Below, in pieces: positions 26,357 to 34,642 of a stretch of DNA of 64,000 nt. The notes beneath the pieces were generated by a model. It was not told the DNA's origin. It did no database searches and saw only the letters and a program-made list of their open reading frames with translations. The position numbers and the translations under genes were made by a program. Origin of the DNA: Mesonia phycicola (lineage in GTDB: Bacteria; Bacteroidota; Bacteroidia; Flavobacteriales; Flavobacteriaceae); NCBI RefSeq assembly GCF_900141885.1, contig NZ_FQYY01000001.1, positions 372,001 through 436,000 on the forward strand, given 5' to 3'. How positions within the stretch are numbered: position 1 is the stretch's first letter; each line of letters starts with the position of its first letter.

Positions 26357-26974
26357 TTAAATTTGCTCTCCTTGAATTTGTTGTAAGGATTCTTTTTTTA
26401 TTTCTTTTAGCTTATCTTTTAATTTGAACAGAAGATCTAGCCTTAATTCTAAATTGTTAATTAGCGCGCTTACCGTTTGCTCATCTATACCTGTTTCTTT
26501 AATTTCTGCATTTAGGCGACCATATTCTTTATCTAATTGTTTTAACTGAACCATAAAAGAATCTATTAACTCTTTATTTTCTTTGGTTACTGTAAGTTGA
26601 GATAACTCTGTATTGATATTAGCTAAATAATAATCTTCTATTTGTTTAAACTCTGGTGAAATATCACTTAAGTAAACCTCTTTTTCTACTTTATTTTCTT
26701 TATCTAAGGTAGTAGAAGTATTTACCACTACACTATCTACAGGTGCATTTAAGTTTTGTACTGCAAACCAAGAAAATAAACTAACGGCTACTACTAGCAC
26801 TGCTGCAATTTTCATCCAGTAAAACTTGTTATTACTGGTTACAGAAACAGTTTCTGCTTGCGGCAGGCGTTGTTCTAACAATTGCTCAAATCTTTTTTCG
26901 TGATTTTTTAACATAGCTGTTTGTTGCACTCCCGCTCTATCTTCTTTAAATAACTCTCTAAGATCCTGTGCCAT
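26357..26974 (-). CDS. Membrane protein, probable anti-sigma factor
   Basis: 205 residues. A cytoplasmic N-terminus of about 50 residues with LRELFKEDRAG and FEQLLEQRLPQAE is followed by one transmembrane helix (MKIAAVLVVAVSLFSWFAVQ, about 53-72) and a periplasmic helical, charged domain. Topology and position directly after an ECF sigma factor gene, with a 17-base overlap, point to an anti-sigma factor. It has no recognisable zinc-binding HxxxCxxC motif, so this is inferred from context. Confidence 0.65.
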   Translation of the reverse strand: MAQDLRELFKEDRAGVQQTAMLKNHEKRFEQLLEQRLPQAETVSVTSNNKFYWMKIAAVLVVAVSLFSWFAVQNLNAPVDSVVVNTSTTLDKENKVEKEVYLSDISPEFKQIEDYYLANINTELSQLTVTKENKELIDSFMVQLKQLDKEYGRLNAEIKETGIDEQTVSALINNLELRLDLLFKLKDKLKEIKKESLQQIQGEQI

Positions 26975-27503
26975 GGTAATATGTTTTTAATTTTTTCTGT
27001 AATTTTTTCTTTCCTCGGTGTACTAGTGTTCTAGAACTTACCGCGGTAATCCCTAATATTTCTGAAATTTCGTCATGATCATACCCTTCTATTAAAAATA
27101 ACATTACAGGATATTTATACTTTTCTGGTAATTGTTCTATTTCTGCTTTCACTAAATCTATAGTAACATCATCATTAATAGACCAATTATTATCTTCTTC
27201 AACTGTGCCTAAAGTTTGTTCATTAATCGCAGTAAAGTTCATCTTCTTCGCTTTTAGCATATCAATACTTTTATTGATTACTATTCGCTTTAGCCAAGCA
27301 CCAAAAGTAACTTCCCCTGTAAATTGATGTAACTTTAAAAAAGCTTGTATAAATCCCTCTTGCATAGCCTCTTCTGCATCGTGCGTATTTTTTAAAAATC
27401 GTAACGCTACATAATACATCCCGTCACAATACTTATTGTATAGTTGCATCTGAGCCTTTCTGTCATTTCGCTTGCAAGCTTCTATGAGTTCTGTTTGTAA
27501 CAA
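26958..27503 (-). CDS. ECF-type RNA polymerase sigma factor
   Basis: 181 residues with sigma region 2 (YYVALRFLKNTHDAEEAMQEGFIQAFLKLHQF, then FGAWLKRIVINKSIDMLK) and region 4 (IEQLPEKYKYPVMLFLIEGYDHDEISEILGITAVSSRTLVHRGKKKL). It would direct RNA polymerase to a specific regulon, released by the membrane protein encoded just downstream. The start is TTG at 27503. An AT-rich divergent region with a TAATTTTG box (27561-27568, minus strand) precedes it. Confidence 0.92.
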   Translation of the reverse strand: MLQTELIEACKRNDRKAQMQLYNKYCDGMYYVALRFLKNTHDAEEAMQEGFIQAFLKLHQFTGEVTFGAWLKRIVINKSIDMLKAKKMNFTAINEQTLGTVEEDNNWSINDDVTIDLVKAEIEQLPEKYKYPVMLFLIEGYDHDEISEILGITAVSSRTLVHRGKKKLQKKLKTYYHGTGS

Positions 27504-27597
27504 AATAATCTTGGTTAGTTTCTGTTCATTTATAAAGACATCTTAAAATATCTCTTGTTGCAAAATTATTAATTAAATTTAGCAGAAAAATTTAGCA

Positions 27598-28161
27598 ATG
27601 AGAAGAAAGTTGAAATGGACTACAATAATTCTAATAGTAATTGTATTAGGAGGTGCTCTTGGTTTTTATATTTGGAAAGGAGAGACAAAATCTTACAGTC
27701 CAGAAGATACTTCTCAATATCAAAAAGGTTCTTTAAAGGTAAATGTTACTTATAATAGACCTTATAAAAAAGGACGTGATATTTTTGGAGACTTAGTGCC
27801 CTATGGTGAAGTGTGGAGAACTGGTGCTAACGAGGCTACCATTTTTGAAACAAATAAAGATATTTTAGTGGATGGCACTAGACTAAAATCTGGAAAATAT
27901 ACCTTGTGGACAATCCCTAACCAAGATTCTTGGAAAATTATTTTTAATAGCAAAATGTACACTTGGGGCATAGACCTTACCACACAAAAAGCAGCTAGAG
28001 ATGAAGATTTTGACGCATTAATCTTAGAGGTCCCTGTAAACAAAAATTTAAAAACCGTAGAACAATTTACTGTATATTTTGCTGATCAACTAAACCTAAA
28101 TGTAATGTTTTTAGCTTGGGATCATACAGTAATTGCGGTTCCCTTTACTGAAGTTGAATAA
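27598..28161 (+). CDS. DUF2911 domain protein
   Basis: 187 residues: a single N-terminal transmembrane or signal-anchor helix (about 8-25) and then the DUF2911 pattern: KVNVTYNRPYKKGRDIFGDLVPYGEVWRTGANEAT, LKSGKYTLWTIPNQDSWKIIFN, and a beta-rich end. The family is common in Bacteroidota, exported and of unknown function. It is divergent from the sigma factor operon and ends with its own terminator. Confidence 0.85.
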   Translation: MRRKLKWTTIILIVIVLGGALGFYIWKGETKSYSPEDTSQYQKGSLKVNVTYNRPYKKGRDIFGDLVPYGEVWRTGANEATIFETNKDILVDGTRLKSGKYTLWTIPNQDSWKIIFNSKMYTWGIDLTTQKAARDEDFDALILEVPVNKNLKTVEQFTVYFADQLNLNVMFLAWDHTVIAVPFTEVE

Positions 28162-28163
28162 AA

Positions 28164-28196
28164 AAAAGCCTCTGAAATAACAGAGGCTTTTTTTTT
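28164..28196. terminator. Bidirectional intrinsic terminator
   Basis: AAAAGCCTCTG, loop AAATAA, CAGAGGCTTTT with A and T runs on both sides. It lies between the convergent DUF2911 and OsmC genes and can serve both. Confidence 0.9.
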
Positions 28197-28218
28197 AAAA
28201 ATAATACTTTGTTATTAA

Positions 28219-28644
28219 TTACTCATCTAATAATAAGTTTAAAGTAACATCTATATTATCTCTAGTGGCTCTAGAGTATGGGCAAACTTCATGGGCTTTA
28301 TTTACTAAATCTTCTCCAGTTTCTACATCTACTCCTGGTAAATAAGTATCTAAAATAACCTCAAGATCTAAATCTCCTTCTTCAGATTTACCTATACTTA
28401 CTGTCGCTGTAACTGTATAATCACCAATATCTACACCTTCTTGTCCTGCAATAAGTTCTAAAGCACCTCCATAGCAAGCTGCATAAGCAGAACCAAATAA
28501 TTGCTCTGGGTTAGTACCTTCACCTCCATCTCCACCTAAACCTTTAGGTACACTTAAAGATAAATCTATTTTAGAGTCTTCAGTTTTAACGCTTCCTGAT
28601 CTTCCTCCCGCTGCTGTCGCTTTTGCGGTATAAAGCTTTTTCAT
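28219..28644 (-). CDS. Ohr/OsmC family organic hydroperoxide reductase
   Basis: 141 residues. The two redox cysteines of the Ohr subfamily are seen in AYAACYGGALEL and NKAHEVCPYSRATRDNI. The N-terminal YTAKATAAGGRSGSVKTEDSKIDLSLSVPKGLGG is the characteristic beta-sheet of Ohr. It reduces organic hydroperoxides, usually with dihydrolipoamide as electron donor. No OhrR-type MarR regulator lies next to it. It is divergent from meaB. Confidence 0.92.
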   Translation of the reverse strand: MKKLYTAKATAAGGRSGSVKTEDSKIDLSLSVPKGLGGDGGEGTNPEQLFGSAYAACYGGALELIAGQEGVDIGDYTVTATVSIGKSEEGDLDLEVILDTYLPGVDVETGEDLVNKAHEVCPYSRATRDNIDVTLNLLLDE

Positions 28645-28713
28645 AATTTAAAATTTTAGTTTTTGGAAAATTGAATATAAACAGTTCATAAGGTCTTTTC
28701 AAAAATGAATTCA

Positions 28714-28721
28714 TAAATTTG
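28714..28721 (+). promoter_or_regulatory. -7 box (TAAATTTG) upstream of meaB
   Basis: TAAATTTG fits the TAnnTTTG consensus and lies 22 bases upstream of the TTG start of meaB. The -33 region is only T-rich. Confidence 0.5.
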
Positions 28722-28743
28722 TGCTAAATAATTTTTTCAACTT

Positions 28744-29829
28744 TTGATTACACCAAATAAAAATACTGCCCTTAGTAATAGCCAAGGTACTAATTCTAAT
28801 CCTAGTATAAGTACTAAAAGTGCAGAACGTATAAAAGAGTTAAGAAAAAAGAAAATTAATCCTACCCAACTGGTAAAAGAAATTACCAATGGTAATAAAA
28901 CTGCATTAAGTAGAGCAATTACACTAATTGAGAGTAGACAAATAAAACACACTCCAGCAATAAATACTATTATTGAAGGGTGCTTACCTTATGCCAATAA
29001 CTCTTTAAGAGTAGGTATTACCGGTGTTCCTGGTGTAGGTAAAAGTACTTTTATTGAAGCTTTAGGTAATTATCTTATCTGTCAAAATAAAAAAGTTGCT
29101 GTATTAGCTATTGACCCATCTAGTTCTATTTCTCACGGAAGTATTTTAGGTGATAAAACGAGAATGGAAGAATTAGTAAAGCAAGAAAATGCTTTTATAA
29201 GACCAACTGCTTCTGGAGACTCTCTTGGTGGTGTGGCGCAAAAAACTAGAGAGTCTATTATTTTGTGTGAAGCTGCTGGTTTTGATGTGATTTTAATTGA
29301 AACCGTAGGTGTTGGCCAAAGTGAAACAATGGTTCACAGTATGACAGATTTTTTTCTTCTACTAAAATTAGCAGGAGCTGGAGATGAATTGCAAGGTATT
29401 AAACGAGGTATTATGGAAATGGCAGATGCCATTGTAATTAATAAAGCCGATGGAGAAAACAAGAAACCTGCACAACAAGCAAAATCTGAATTTAGAAAAG
29501 CTCTACACCTCTACCCTACTACAGAAAGTGGCTGGCAACCCAAAGTAAAATTAGCTAGTGCTTTACAACAACAAGGTATTGAAGAGGTTTGGAATATGAT
29601 TACTACTTATGAAAATTCTACTAAAGAAAATGGTTACTTTCAGCATAAAAGAAAAGAACAGAACAAGTTTTGGTTGCTACAAACCATTAACGATAAGTTA
29701 AAAGCCAATTTTTACCAACAGCCAGAAATAAAAGAAAAACTAAAACAGCAACTAAAAGCTATAGAAAATAATGAAACTACACCTTTTGTTGCTGCTAACT
29801 TCTTACTTGATCTAGCTAAAGAACTATAA
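28744..29829 (+). CDS. meaB: Methylmalonyl-CoA mutase-associated GTPase MeaB
   Basis: 361 residues of the SIMIBI G3E GTPase class. It shows Walker A GVPGVGKST, switch DPSSSISHGSILGDKTRM, DVILIETVGVGQSE and the base-recognition VINKADG. MeaB guards methylmalonyl-CoA mutase by gating adenosylcobalamin loading and release of the damaged cofactor. The first 40 residues, Ser/Asn-rich, are poorly conserved. Start is TTG at 28744; no better ATG exists. The cobalamin adenosyltransferase is at 18.6 kb. The mutase genes are elsewhere. It overlaps the convergent epimerase gene by six bases. Confidence 0.95.
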   Translation: MITPNKNTALSNSQGTNSNPSISTKSAERIKELRKKKINPTQLVKEITNGNKTALSRAITLIESRQIKHTPAINTIIEGCLPYANNSLRVGITGVPGVGKSTFIEALGNYLICQNKKVAVLAIDPSSSISHGSILGDKTRMEELVKQENAFIRPTASGDSLGGVAQKTRESIILCEAAGFDVILIETVGVGQSETMVHSMTDFFLLLKLAGAGDELQGIKRGIMEMADAIVINKADGENKKPAQQAKSEFRKALHLYPTTESGWQPKVKLASALQQQGIEEVWNMITTYENSTKENGYFQHKRKEQNKFWLLQTINDKLKANFYQQPEIKEKLKQQLKAIENNETTPFVAANFLLDLAKEL

Positions 29830-30765
29830 AAACTTTTCTTTATACCAAGCTATTTGTTTCTCTAAGCCTTCTTTAAGTCCCGTAGTTGGGTTATAATTTA
29901 AAAGCCTTTTAGCTTTATCTATATTAGCATTTGTACGCCATTGATCGCCTGGGCGTTTATCAATAACATTCATTTCTATTTTTTCACCTAGTAACTCTTC
30001 TACAAAATTTATCCCATCTTTTGTAGTATGCTCTACTTCTGTACCTAAGTTAATAATCTCTCCATTTACAATCTCGTAGTTTTTTACTACTTCCAACACA
30101 CCATCTACAATATCACCTACATAGGTAAAACTTCTTAAATGCTTTTCACTACCATTAAATAAAGGGAAAGCTTCCTTATTAAAAGCACAAGCAATAAGTT
30201 TAGTATAAAGCTTCTCTGGTCTTTCTCGTGGACCATAAACAGAATATAACCTTAAACTACAAGCATTAAGTCTTTTACTTCTAGACTCTGCCAAAACTAA
30301 CTGCTCTGCAGCTAATTTTGTAACTCCGTAATTAGAAGCAGGCATTGGTGCAATACCTTCAGGGAAAGTAGCTTCTAGACCGTAGATAGAAGATGTACCT
30401 ATATTTACAAATTGCTTAAGCTCTTTATTTTGATGTGCAAATTTGATTAATTTTTCTGTAGCAATAATATTATTAGTAAGATACTCTTCAAAAGTGCAGC
30501 TGCTAGAAATACCTGGCTGAGCTGCAAAATGAATAATTACATCAAAATCTTTAGGCAAAGGTTTATAGCTTTCTTCTTCTCTTAAATCTACTTCTATTAT
30601 CTCTACCCCCACAGCTATAAGGTCTTTTGCGTTAAGCCTCTTTAACTCTATATCGTAGTAAGTATTAAAATTGTCTAAACCAACAACTTCGTGACCTTCT
30701 TTTACAAAACGCTCTGCAGTGTGTGAACCTATAAAACCGGCAGCACCAGTTATCAATATTTTCAT
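29824..30765 (-). CDS. NAD-dependent sugar epimerase/dehydratase
   Basis: A 313-residue extended SDR with GAAGFIGSH at the N-terminus, the TSSIYG strand and the YGVTK catalytic pair. The SIYGPRERP-like stretch (LRLYSVYGPRERPEKLYTKLI) resembles UDP-glucuronate 4-epimerases. It would supply a nucleotide sugar; it stands divergent to a GT2/LAB_N/GT39 module and may feed it. Sugar specificity is not certain. Confidence 0.85.
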   Translation of the reverse strand: MKILITGAAGFIGSHTAERFVKEGHEVVGLDNFNTYYDIELKRLNAKDLIAVGVEIIEVDLREEESYKPLPKDFDVIIHFAAQPGISSSCTFEEYLTNNIIATEKLIKFAHQNKELKQFVNIGTSSIYGLEATFPEGIAPMPASNYGVTKLAAEQLVLAESRSKRLNACSLRLYSVYGPRERPEKLYTKLIACAFNKEAFPLFNGSEKHLRSFTYVGDIVDGVLEVVKNYEIVNGEIINLGTEVEHTTKDGINFVEELLGEKIEMNVIDKRPGDQWRTNANIDKAKRLLNYNPTTGLKEGLEKQIAWYKEKFL

Positions 30766-30871
30766 AGGATGTTTATATCCGGTTAGTAAATAATTTAAGG
30801 TGCAAAATACAAACTCTTAATAAAATAATACTATTCAGTTAAAAGTTTTAAATAAAATTTACAATTATTAA

Positions 30872-30879
30872 TACATTTG
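30872..30879 (+). promoter_or_regulatory. -7 box (TACATTTG) upstream of the GT2-LAB_N-GT39 operon
   Basis: TACATTTG lies 17 bases upstream of the GT2 ATG at 30897, matching TAnnTTTG. The -33 TTG is not clear. Confidence 0.5.
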
Positions 30880-30896
30880 CAATCCAAATAATTCAT

Positions 30897-31610
30897 ATGA
30901 ATTACGATTTTACAATTATCATCCCTCTCTATAATGAAGAAGAAAATCTTCTAAGAGTTGAAAAAGAACTTTCTAAATTTTTAACCACTTCCATAAAAAA
31001 GAGCTGTGTTCTTTTTGTAGACGATGGCTCTACAGATAATAGTTTACCATTGGTAGAAGAAATTTGTAAGAGACAAGAGGCTTTTCATTTTATTTCTTTT
31101 GAAAAAAATCAAGGTTTAAGCGCTGCTATTAAAGCTGGTTTTGATTATGCTGAAACTCCACTTATTGGTTACATAGATGCCGACTTACAAACAGACCCAG
31201 AAGATTTTAATTTACTTTTAGAAAAAATTGGCCCTTTTGATTTGGTAACGGGGGTAAGATCTAACAGGAAAGATTCTTTTAAAAAGAATATGTCTTCTAA
31301 AATTGCAAATGGTATTAGAAGAAGTTTCACACATGATGAAATGGATGATACTGGATGCCCTTTAAAGGTAATTAAAGCAGATTTTGCAAAAAGAATACCT
31401 ATGTTTAAAGGTTTACACCGCTTTTTGCCTGCCATGATTTTACTGCAAAATGGTAAAGTAGTGCAAATACCTGTAAGACATTACCCTAGAATTGCCGGAA
31501 AAGCAAAATTTCATTTAATGAATAGATTAATTGGGCCGTTTTTAGATTGTTTTGCTTATTTATGGATGAAGAAAAAATACATTAACTATACGGTAAGTAA
31601 AAAAGCATGA
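30897..31610 (+). CDS. Glycosyltransferase family 2, polyprenyl-phosphate sugar synthase type
   Basis: 237 residues. It has the GT-A start FTIIIPLYNEEENL, VDDGSTDNS, the IGYIDADLQTDPED motif with DXD, and a ending without the two C-terminal membrane helices of ArnC, so it is soluble or peripheral like DPM1-type enzymes. It should make polyprenyl-phosphate sugar on the cytoplasmic face. The stop overlaps the next gene's ATG (ATGA). Confidence 0.88.
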   Translation: MNYDFTIIIPLYNEEENLLRVEKELSKFLTTSIKKSCVLFVDDGSTDNSLPLVEEICKRQEAFHFISFEKNQGLSAAIKAGFDYAETPLIGYIDADLQTDPEDFNLLLEKIGPFDLVTGVRSNRKDSFKKNMSSKIANGIRRSFTHDEMDDTGCPLKVIKADFAKRIPMFKGLHRFLPAMILLQNGKVVQIPVRHYPRIAGKAKFHLMNRLIGPFLDCFAYLWMKKKYINYTVSKKA

Positions 31611-32230
31611 GCAGTTGGCAAATCTACAGTGTAGGCTTAATTGCTCAGTTACTTTTTTCTGGAAGGCTAATTTTACAATGGATACTTTCTGAAAAACATA
31701 AAAAAGTTCTTACCCCTTCTCTTTTCTGGAAGCTTAGTTTAATAGCCTCTTTTTTATTATTTGTTTACGGATATTTAAGAAACGATTTTGCTATTATGCT
31801 TGGCCAAGCCATTACTTATTTTATTTATATTAGAAATTTACAACTGCAAGGCGAGTGGCAAAAAGCCCCTAAATGGTTGCAAATATTTCTATACATATTC
31901 CCTACATTAATTGTTATTTACTCTTACAATAACAACACCTACGATCTTCAAAAATTATTTTCTAATGATGCTATTCCTTTGTGGTTATTAGTTTTAGGCT
32001 CTTCTGCACAAGTAATATTTAATTTTAGATTCTTCTATCAATGGATTTATTCTGAAAAAAGAAAAGAGTCTAGCTTACCACTTGGTTTTTGGGTACTTAG
32101 CTTAATTGGTGCTATATTAATTTTAATTTACGCTATCTTAAGAAAAGATCCTGTTTTGTTTATAGGTCATATTACAGGAAGCTTTATTTATATTCGTAAT
32201 ATAATGATGATTAGAAAAAATGGAGCATAA
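31607..32230 (+). CDS. Membrane protein with two LAB_N (lipid-A-disaccharide synthase N-terminal) domains
   Basis: 207 residues with about six helices in two matching halves: residues 1-75 (VGLIAQLLFSGRLILQWILSEKHKK, ending GQAITYFIYIRNL) and 125-205 (LGSSAQVIFNFRFFYQWIYSEKRKE, ending GHITGSFIYIRNI). Each half has the LAB_N pattern. Such small proteins sit between a GT2 and a GT39 gene in many Bacteroidota. A role as flippase or accessory factor for the polyprenyl-phosphate sugar is plausible by topology and context, but is not established. Confidence 0.85.
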   Translation: MSSWQIYSVGLIAQLLFSGRLILQWILSEKHKKVLTPSLFWKLSLIASFLLFVYGYLRNDFAIMLGQAITYFIYIRNLQLQGEWQKAPKWLQIFLYIFPTLIVIYSYNNNTYDLQKLFSNDAIPLWLLVLGSSAQVIFNFRFFYQWIYSEKRKESSLPLGFWVLSLIGAILILIYAILRKDPVLFIGHITGSFIYIRNIMMIRKNGA

Positions 32231-33842
32231 AAAAAATAGCTATAGTTATCAGTTAATTATTGTAATTGGCTTAATCTTCTTTGTTAATCTAGATGCCATT
32301 TACATAAACATCATGGAGGCGAGAAATTTTATTAGCGCTCGTGAGATGGTAAATTTAGACCATTGGCTATTAACTACTTTAAATAATGTACCTCGTTACC
32401 AAAAACCACCATTACCAACTTGGTTAACTGCTATTTTTGGAAGCATTGCAGGGTTCAAAAATATTGTATTTTTAAGACTACCCGCTGCCTTATGCTCTCT
32501 GTTGCTCATTTTTAGTTTTTATAAAACCCTACCTAAATTTAAAATTAGTAAAGAACATGCTTTTCATGCTTCTTTAATTTTAGCTACTTCTTTTTATATT
32601 ATATTTTCTGGAAGAAACGGACAATGGGATATTTTTACCCACGCATTTATGATGGTTTCTATTTATTTTCTTTGGAAACTTTTTAGCATGGAGAATAACT
32701 TGTATAAAAATGCAATTTTAGCATCATTTTTCTTTGGTTTATCGCTGTTAAGTAAAGGCCCTGTTTCTCTTTATGCTTTATTACTTCCATTTTTAATTAG
32801 TTATGGTATTGTTTATAAGTTTACAAATATTAAAAAGCGTATTTTACCATTATTACTCTTTATCTTCATTGGTTTAGTTATTGGGGGTTGGTGGTTTGTA
32901 TATGTAAGATGGGCAGACCCTGCTGCTTTTATAGAAATTGCAACTAAAGAAGCTGCAAATTGGGGTAGTTACAATATTAGACCTTTCTACTATTACTGGA
33001 GTTTTTTCACGCAGAGCGGAATATGGACAATCCCTTCTTTTATTGCCCTATTATACCCTTATTTAAAAAATAAAGTAATAAATAAAAAAGCATATTTATT
33101 TTCTTTTTTATGGACTATAATCACCGTTATTTTACTGTCTATTATTCCTGAAAAAAAATCTAGATACTTATTACCTGTGTTAATCCCAATGGGGTTTAAC
33201 ACTAGCTTTTACATAGAGTATTTAATTAGAAGATTTAAAGATTTACCTAAAAAAGAAAAATGGCCTGTTTATTTTAATTATGGTTTAATTGCTTTTATTG
33301 GCTTTGCTTTTCCTATTGGCAGCTATTTCTTTTTAGAGCTTCAAGGTATTTATTGGATTTACTTTTTGTTGACTTCAGTAGGCTTAGTTTGTGTCTCGGT
33401 AGTGATTGTTCAGAGTTTTAGAAATCAGTTATTCCAAAGAGTATTTTACGCTACTATTGTTTTTACTTGTGTGGTGATATGCTTTGGATTTCCTTTGGTA
33501 GATATTCTGCTAGACAATCCTAAGTTTCACAATTTTGATGAATTACACAAATTAGCAGAAAAAGAAAACTTTAAAATTTACGATTACGGCGGAAAAACGC
33601 CTGAAATCATCTGGGAATACGGAGAACCTATACACGTAGTAGAAAGAGATAGTTTATATATTCCGCAGGAAAAAATCTTCGGAATAATGATGCTAGAAGA
33701 AGATTCTACCATTGTAAAAAAATACAGCAATCACACCATTATTGCTTCTGACAGGTATGATTTAAATTATGTAAATCCTGAAAAAGGAGGTTACAAAAGC
33801 AGACTAATTAGAAAATTTTACTTACTAAAAAAGAATAACTAA
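32220..33842 (+). CDS. Glycosyltransferase family 39 (ArnT/PMT-like)
   Basis: 540 residues with about eleven hydrophobic helices. The first periplasmic loop has the PMT/ArnT pattern: EARNFISAREMVNLDHWLLTTLN then RYQKPPLPTW, with acidic residues that form the active site in ArnT. These enzymes transfer a sugar from undecaprenyl phosphate to lipid A or a protein on the periplasmic side. It overlaps the LAB_N gene by 11 bases. With GT2 and LAB_N it makes a self-contained sugar transfer route. Confidence 0.9.
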   Translation: MEHKKNSYSYQLIIVIGLIFFVNLDAIYINIMEARNFISAREMVNLDHWLLTTLNNVPRYQKPPLPTWLTAIFGSIAGFKNIVFLRLPAALCSLLLIFSFYKTLPKFKISKEHAFHASLILATSFYIIFSGRNGQWDIFTHAFMMVSIYFLWKLFSMENNLYKNAILASFFFGLSLLSKGPVSLYALLLPFLISYGIVYKFTNIKKRILPLLLFIFIGLVIGGWWFVYVRWADPAAFIEIATKEAANWGSYNIRPFYYYWSFFTQSGIWTIPSFIALLYPYLKNKVINKKAYLFSFLWTIITVILLSIIPEKKSRYLLPVLIPMGFNTSFYIEYLIRRFKDLPKKEKWPVYFNYGLIAFIGFAFPIGSYFFLELQGIYWIYFLLTSVGLVCVSVVIVQSFRNQLFQRVFYATIVFTCVVICFGFPLVDILLDNPKFHNFDELHKLAEKENFKIYDYGGKTPEIIWEYGEPIHVVERDSLYIPQEKIFGIMMLEEDSTIVKKYSNHTIIASDRYDLNYVNPEKGGYKSRLIRKFYLLKKNN

Positions 33843-34399
33843 GAAGCATATTTTGCAACCAACCACTGTTGTAGTTTGTAAAATAAAAATCCTAACAAAG
33901 CGCCTATTAACATTCCTGTAAGTACATCTCCTGGATAATGTTTTCCTACATATATTCTGCTATAACCAACTACTGCTGCCCAAAAAATTAAACCAGCTAA
34001 AGCATATTTATACCAGCGCTTTAAAATATTACCTAGATAGAATGCTAACGCCATAGAGCTAGCGGCGTGTGCAGAAAAATACCCATAACTACCACAGTAA
34101 TCTAATAACATTCTCCCTTCTGCAATAAAAGCTTCTTTGCAAGGTCTGGGGCGCATAAAATAATCTTTAAACACATTGGCTAATTGATCTGTACAGGTAA
34201 TTAAACCAGCCACCAAAACCACGGTAAAAATAGTAGGCTTTAGTCCGTAGTTTTTATAAAGAAGGTATAACAAAAATGCGTAGAGCGGAATAGAGGATAA
34301 TTTATGCGTAATAAATACCCAAAACCAATCCCACGTTTCTGAACCGAGATTATTTAAATATAAAAATAGCTCTTGATCTAGCTGAAGTAATTCATTCAT
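33839..34399 (-). CDS. PAP2 family phosphatase
   Basis: 186 residues with five to six helices. The three phosphatase motifs are visible as KDYFMRPRP, YFSAHAAS (in place of PSGH) and SRIYVGKHYPGDV. Family members remove phosphate from undecaprenyl pyrophosphate, phosphatidic acid or lipid A. Next to a polyprenyl-linked glycosylation module, recycling of the carrier lipid is a likely role. It overlaps the next upstream gene by one base and the convergent GT39 gene by four. Confidence 0.9.
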   Translation of the reverse strand: MNELLQLDQELFLYLNNLGSETWDWFWVFITHKLSSIPLYAFLLYLLYKNYGLKPTIFTVVLVAGLITCTDQLANVFKDYFMRPRPCKEAFIAEGRMLLDYCGSYGYFSAHAASSMALAFYLGNILKRWYKYALAGLIFWAAVVGYSRIYVGKHYPGDVLTGMLIGALLGFLFYKLQQWLVAKYAS

Positions 34400-34632
34400 T
34401 ACTCATTTTCTTGGTAACGTTCTACTTCACGATCATAAAACTCTGAAGCTTCTCTTATTAAATTTTCTGCTTCGTTCTCTAACTCTTCTTGGTCACTTTT
34501 ATCAAAATCTTCTAGCCACTCTACTTCATCGTCTTGAAGATTAATAATAAAACGCGGAAACTCTGTATGTACTACAAAAATTGCTTCAGGATAATCTGTA
34601 TTATCTCCTAATAAAAACTTTGGAAACTCCAT
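34399..34632 (-). CDS. Small acidic protein, unknown function
   Basis: 77 residues without a signal or membrane helix. The first half (MEFPKFLLGDNTDYPEAIFVVHTEFPRFIINLQ) is beta-like and the second half is a strongly acidic helix with many Glu. It is not recognised but has the look of a conserved flavobacterial protein, being placed tightly between the MATE and PAP2 genes and translationally linked to the latter. Confidence 0.75.
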   Translation of the reverse strand: MEFPKFLLGDNTDYPEAIFVVHTEFPRFIINLQDDEVEWLEDFDKSDQEELENEAENLIREASEFYDREVERYQENE

Positions 34633-34642
34633 TATATGCTTG

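Noticed and set aside
28744-29829. Arginine kinase ArgK
   Set aside because: Old name for the same fold; the GTPase motifs fit MeaB.
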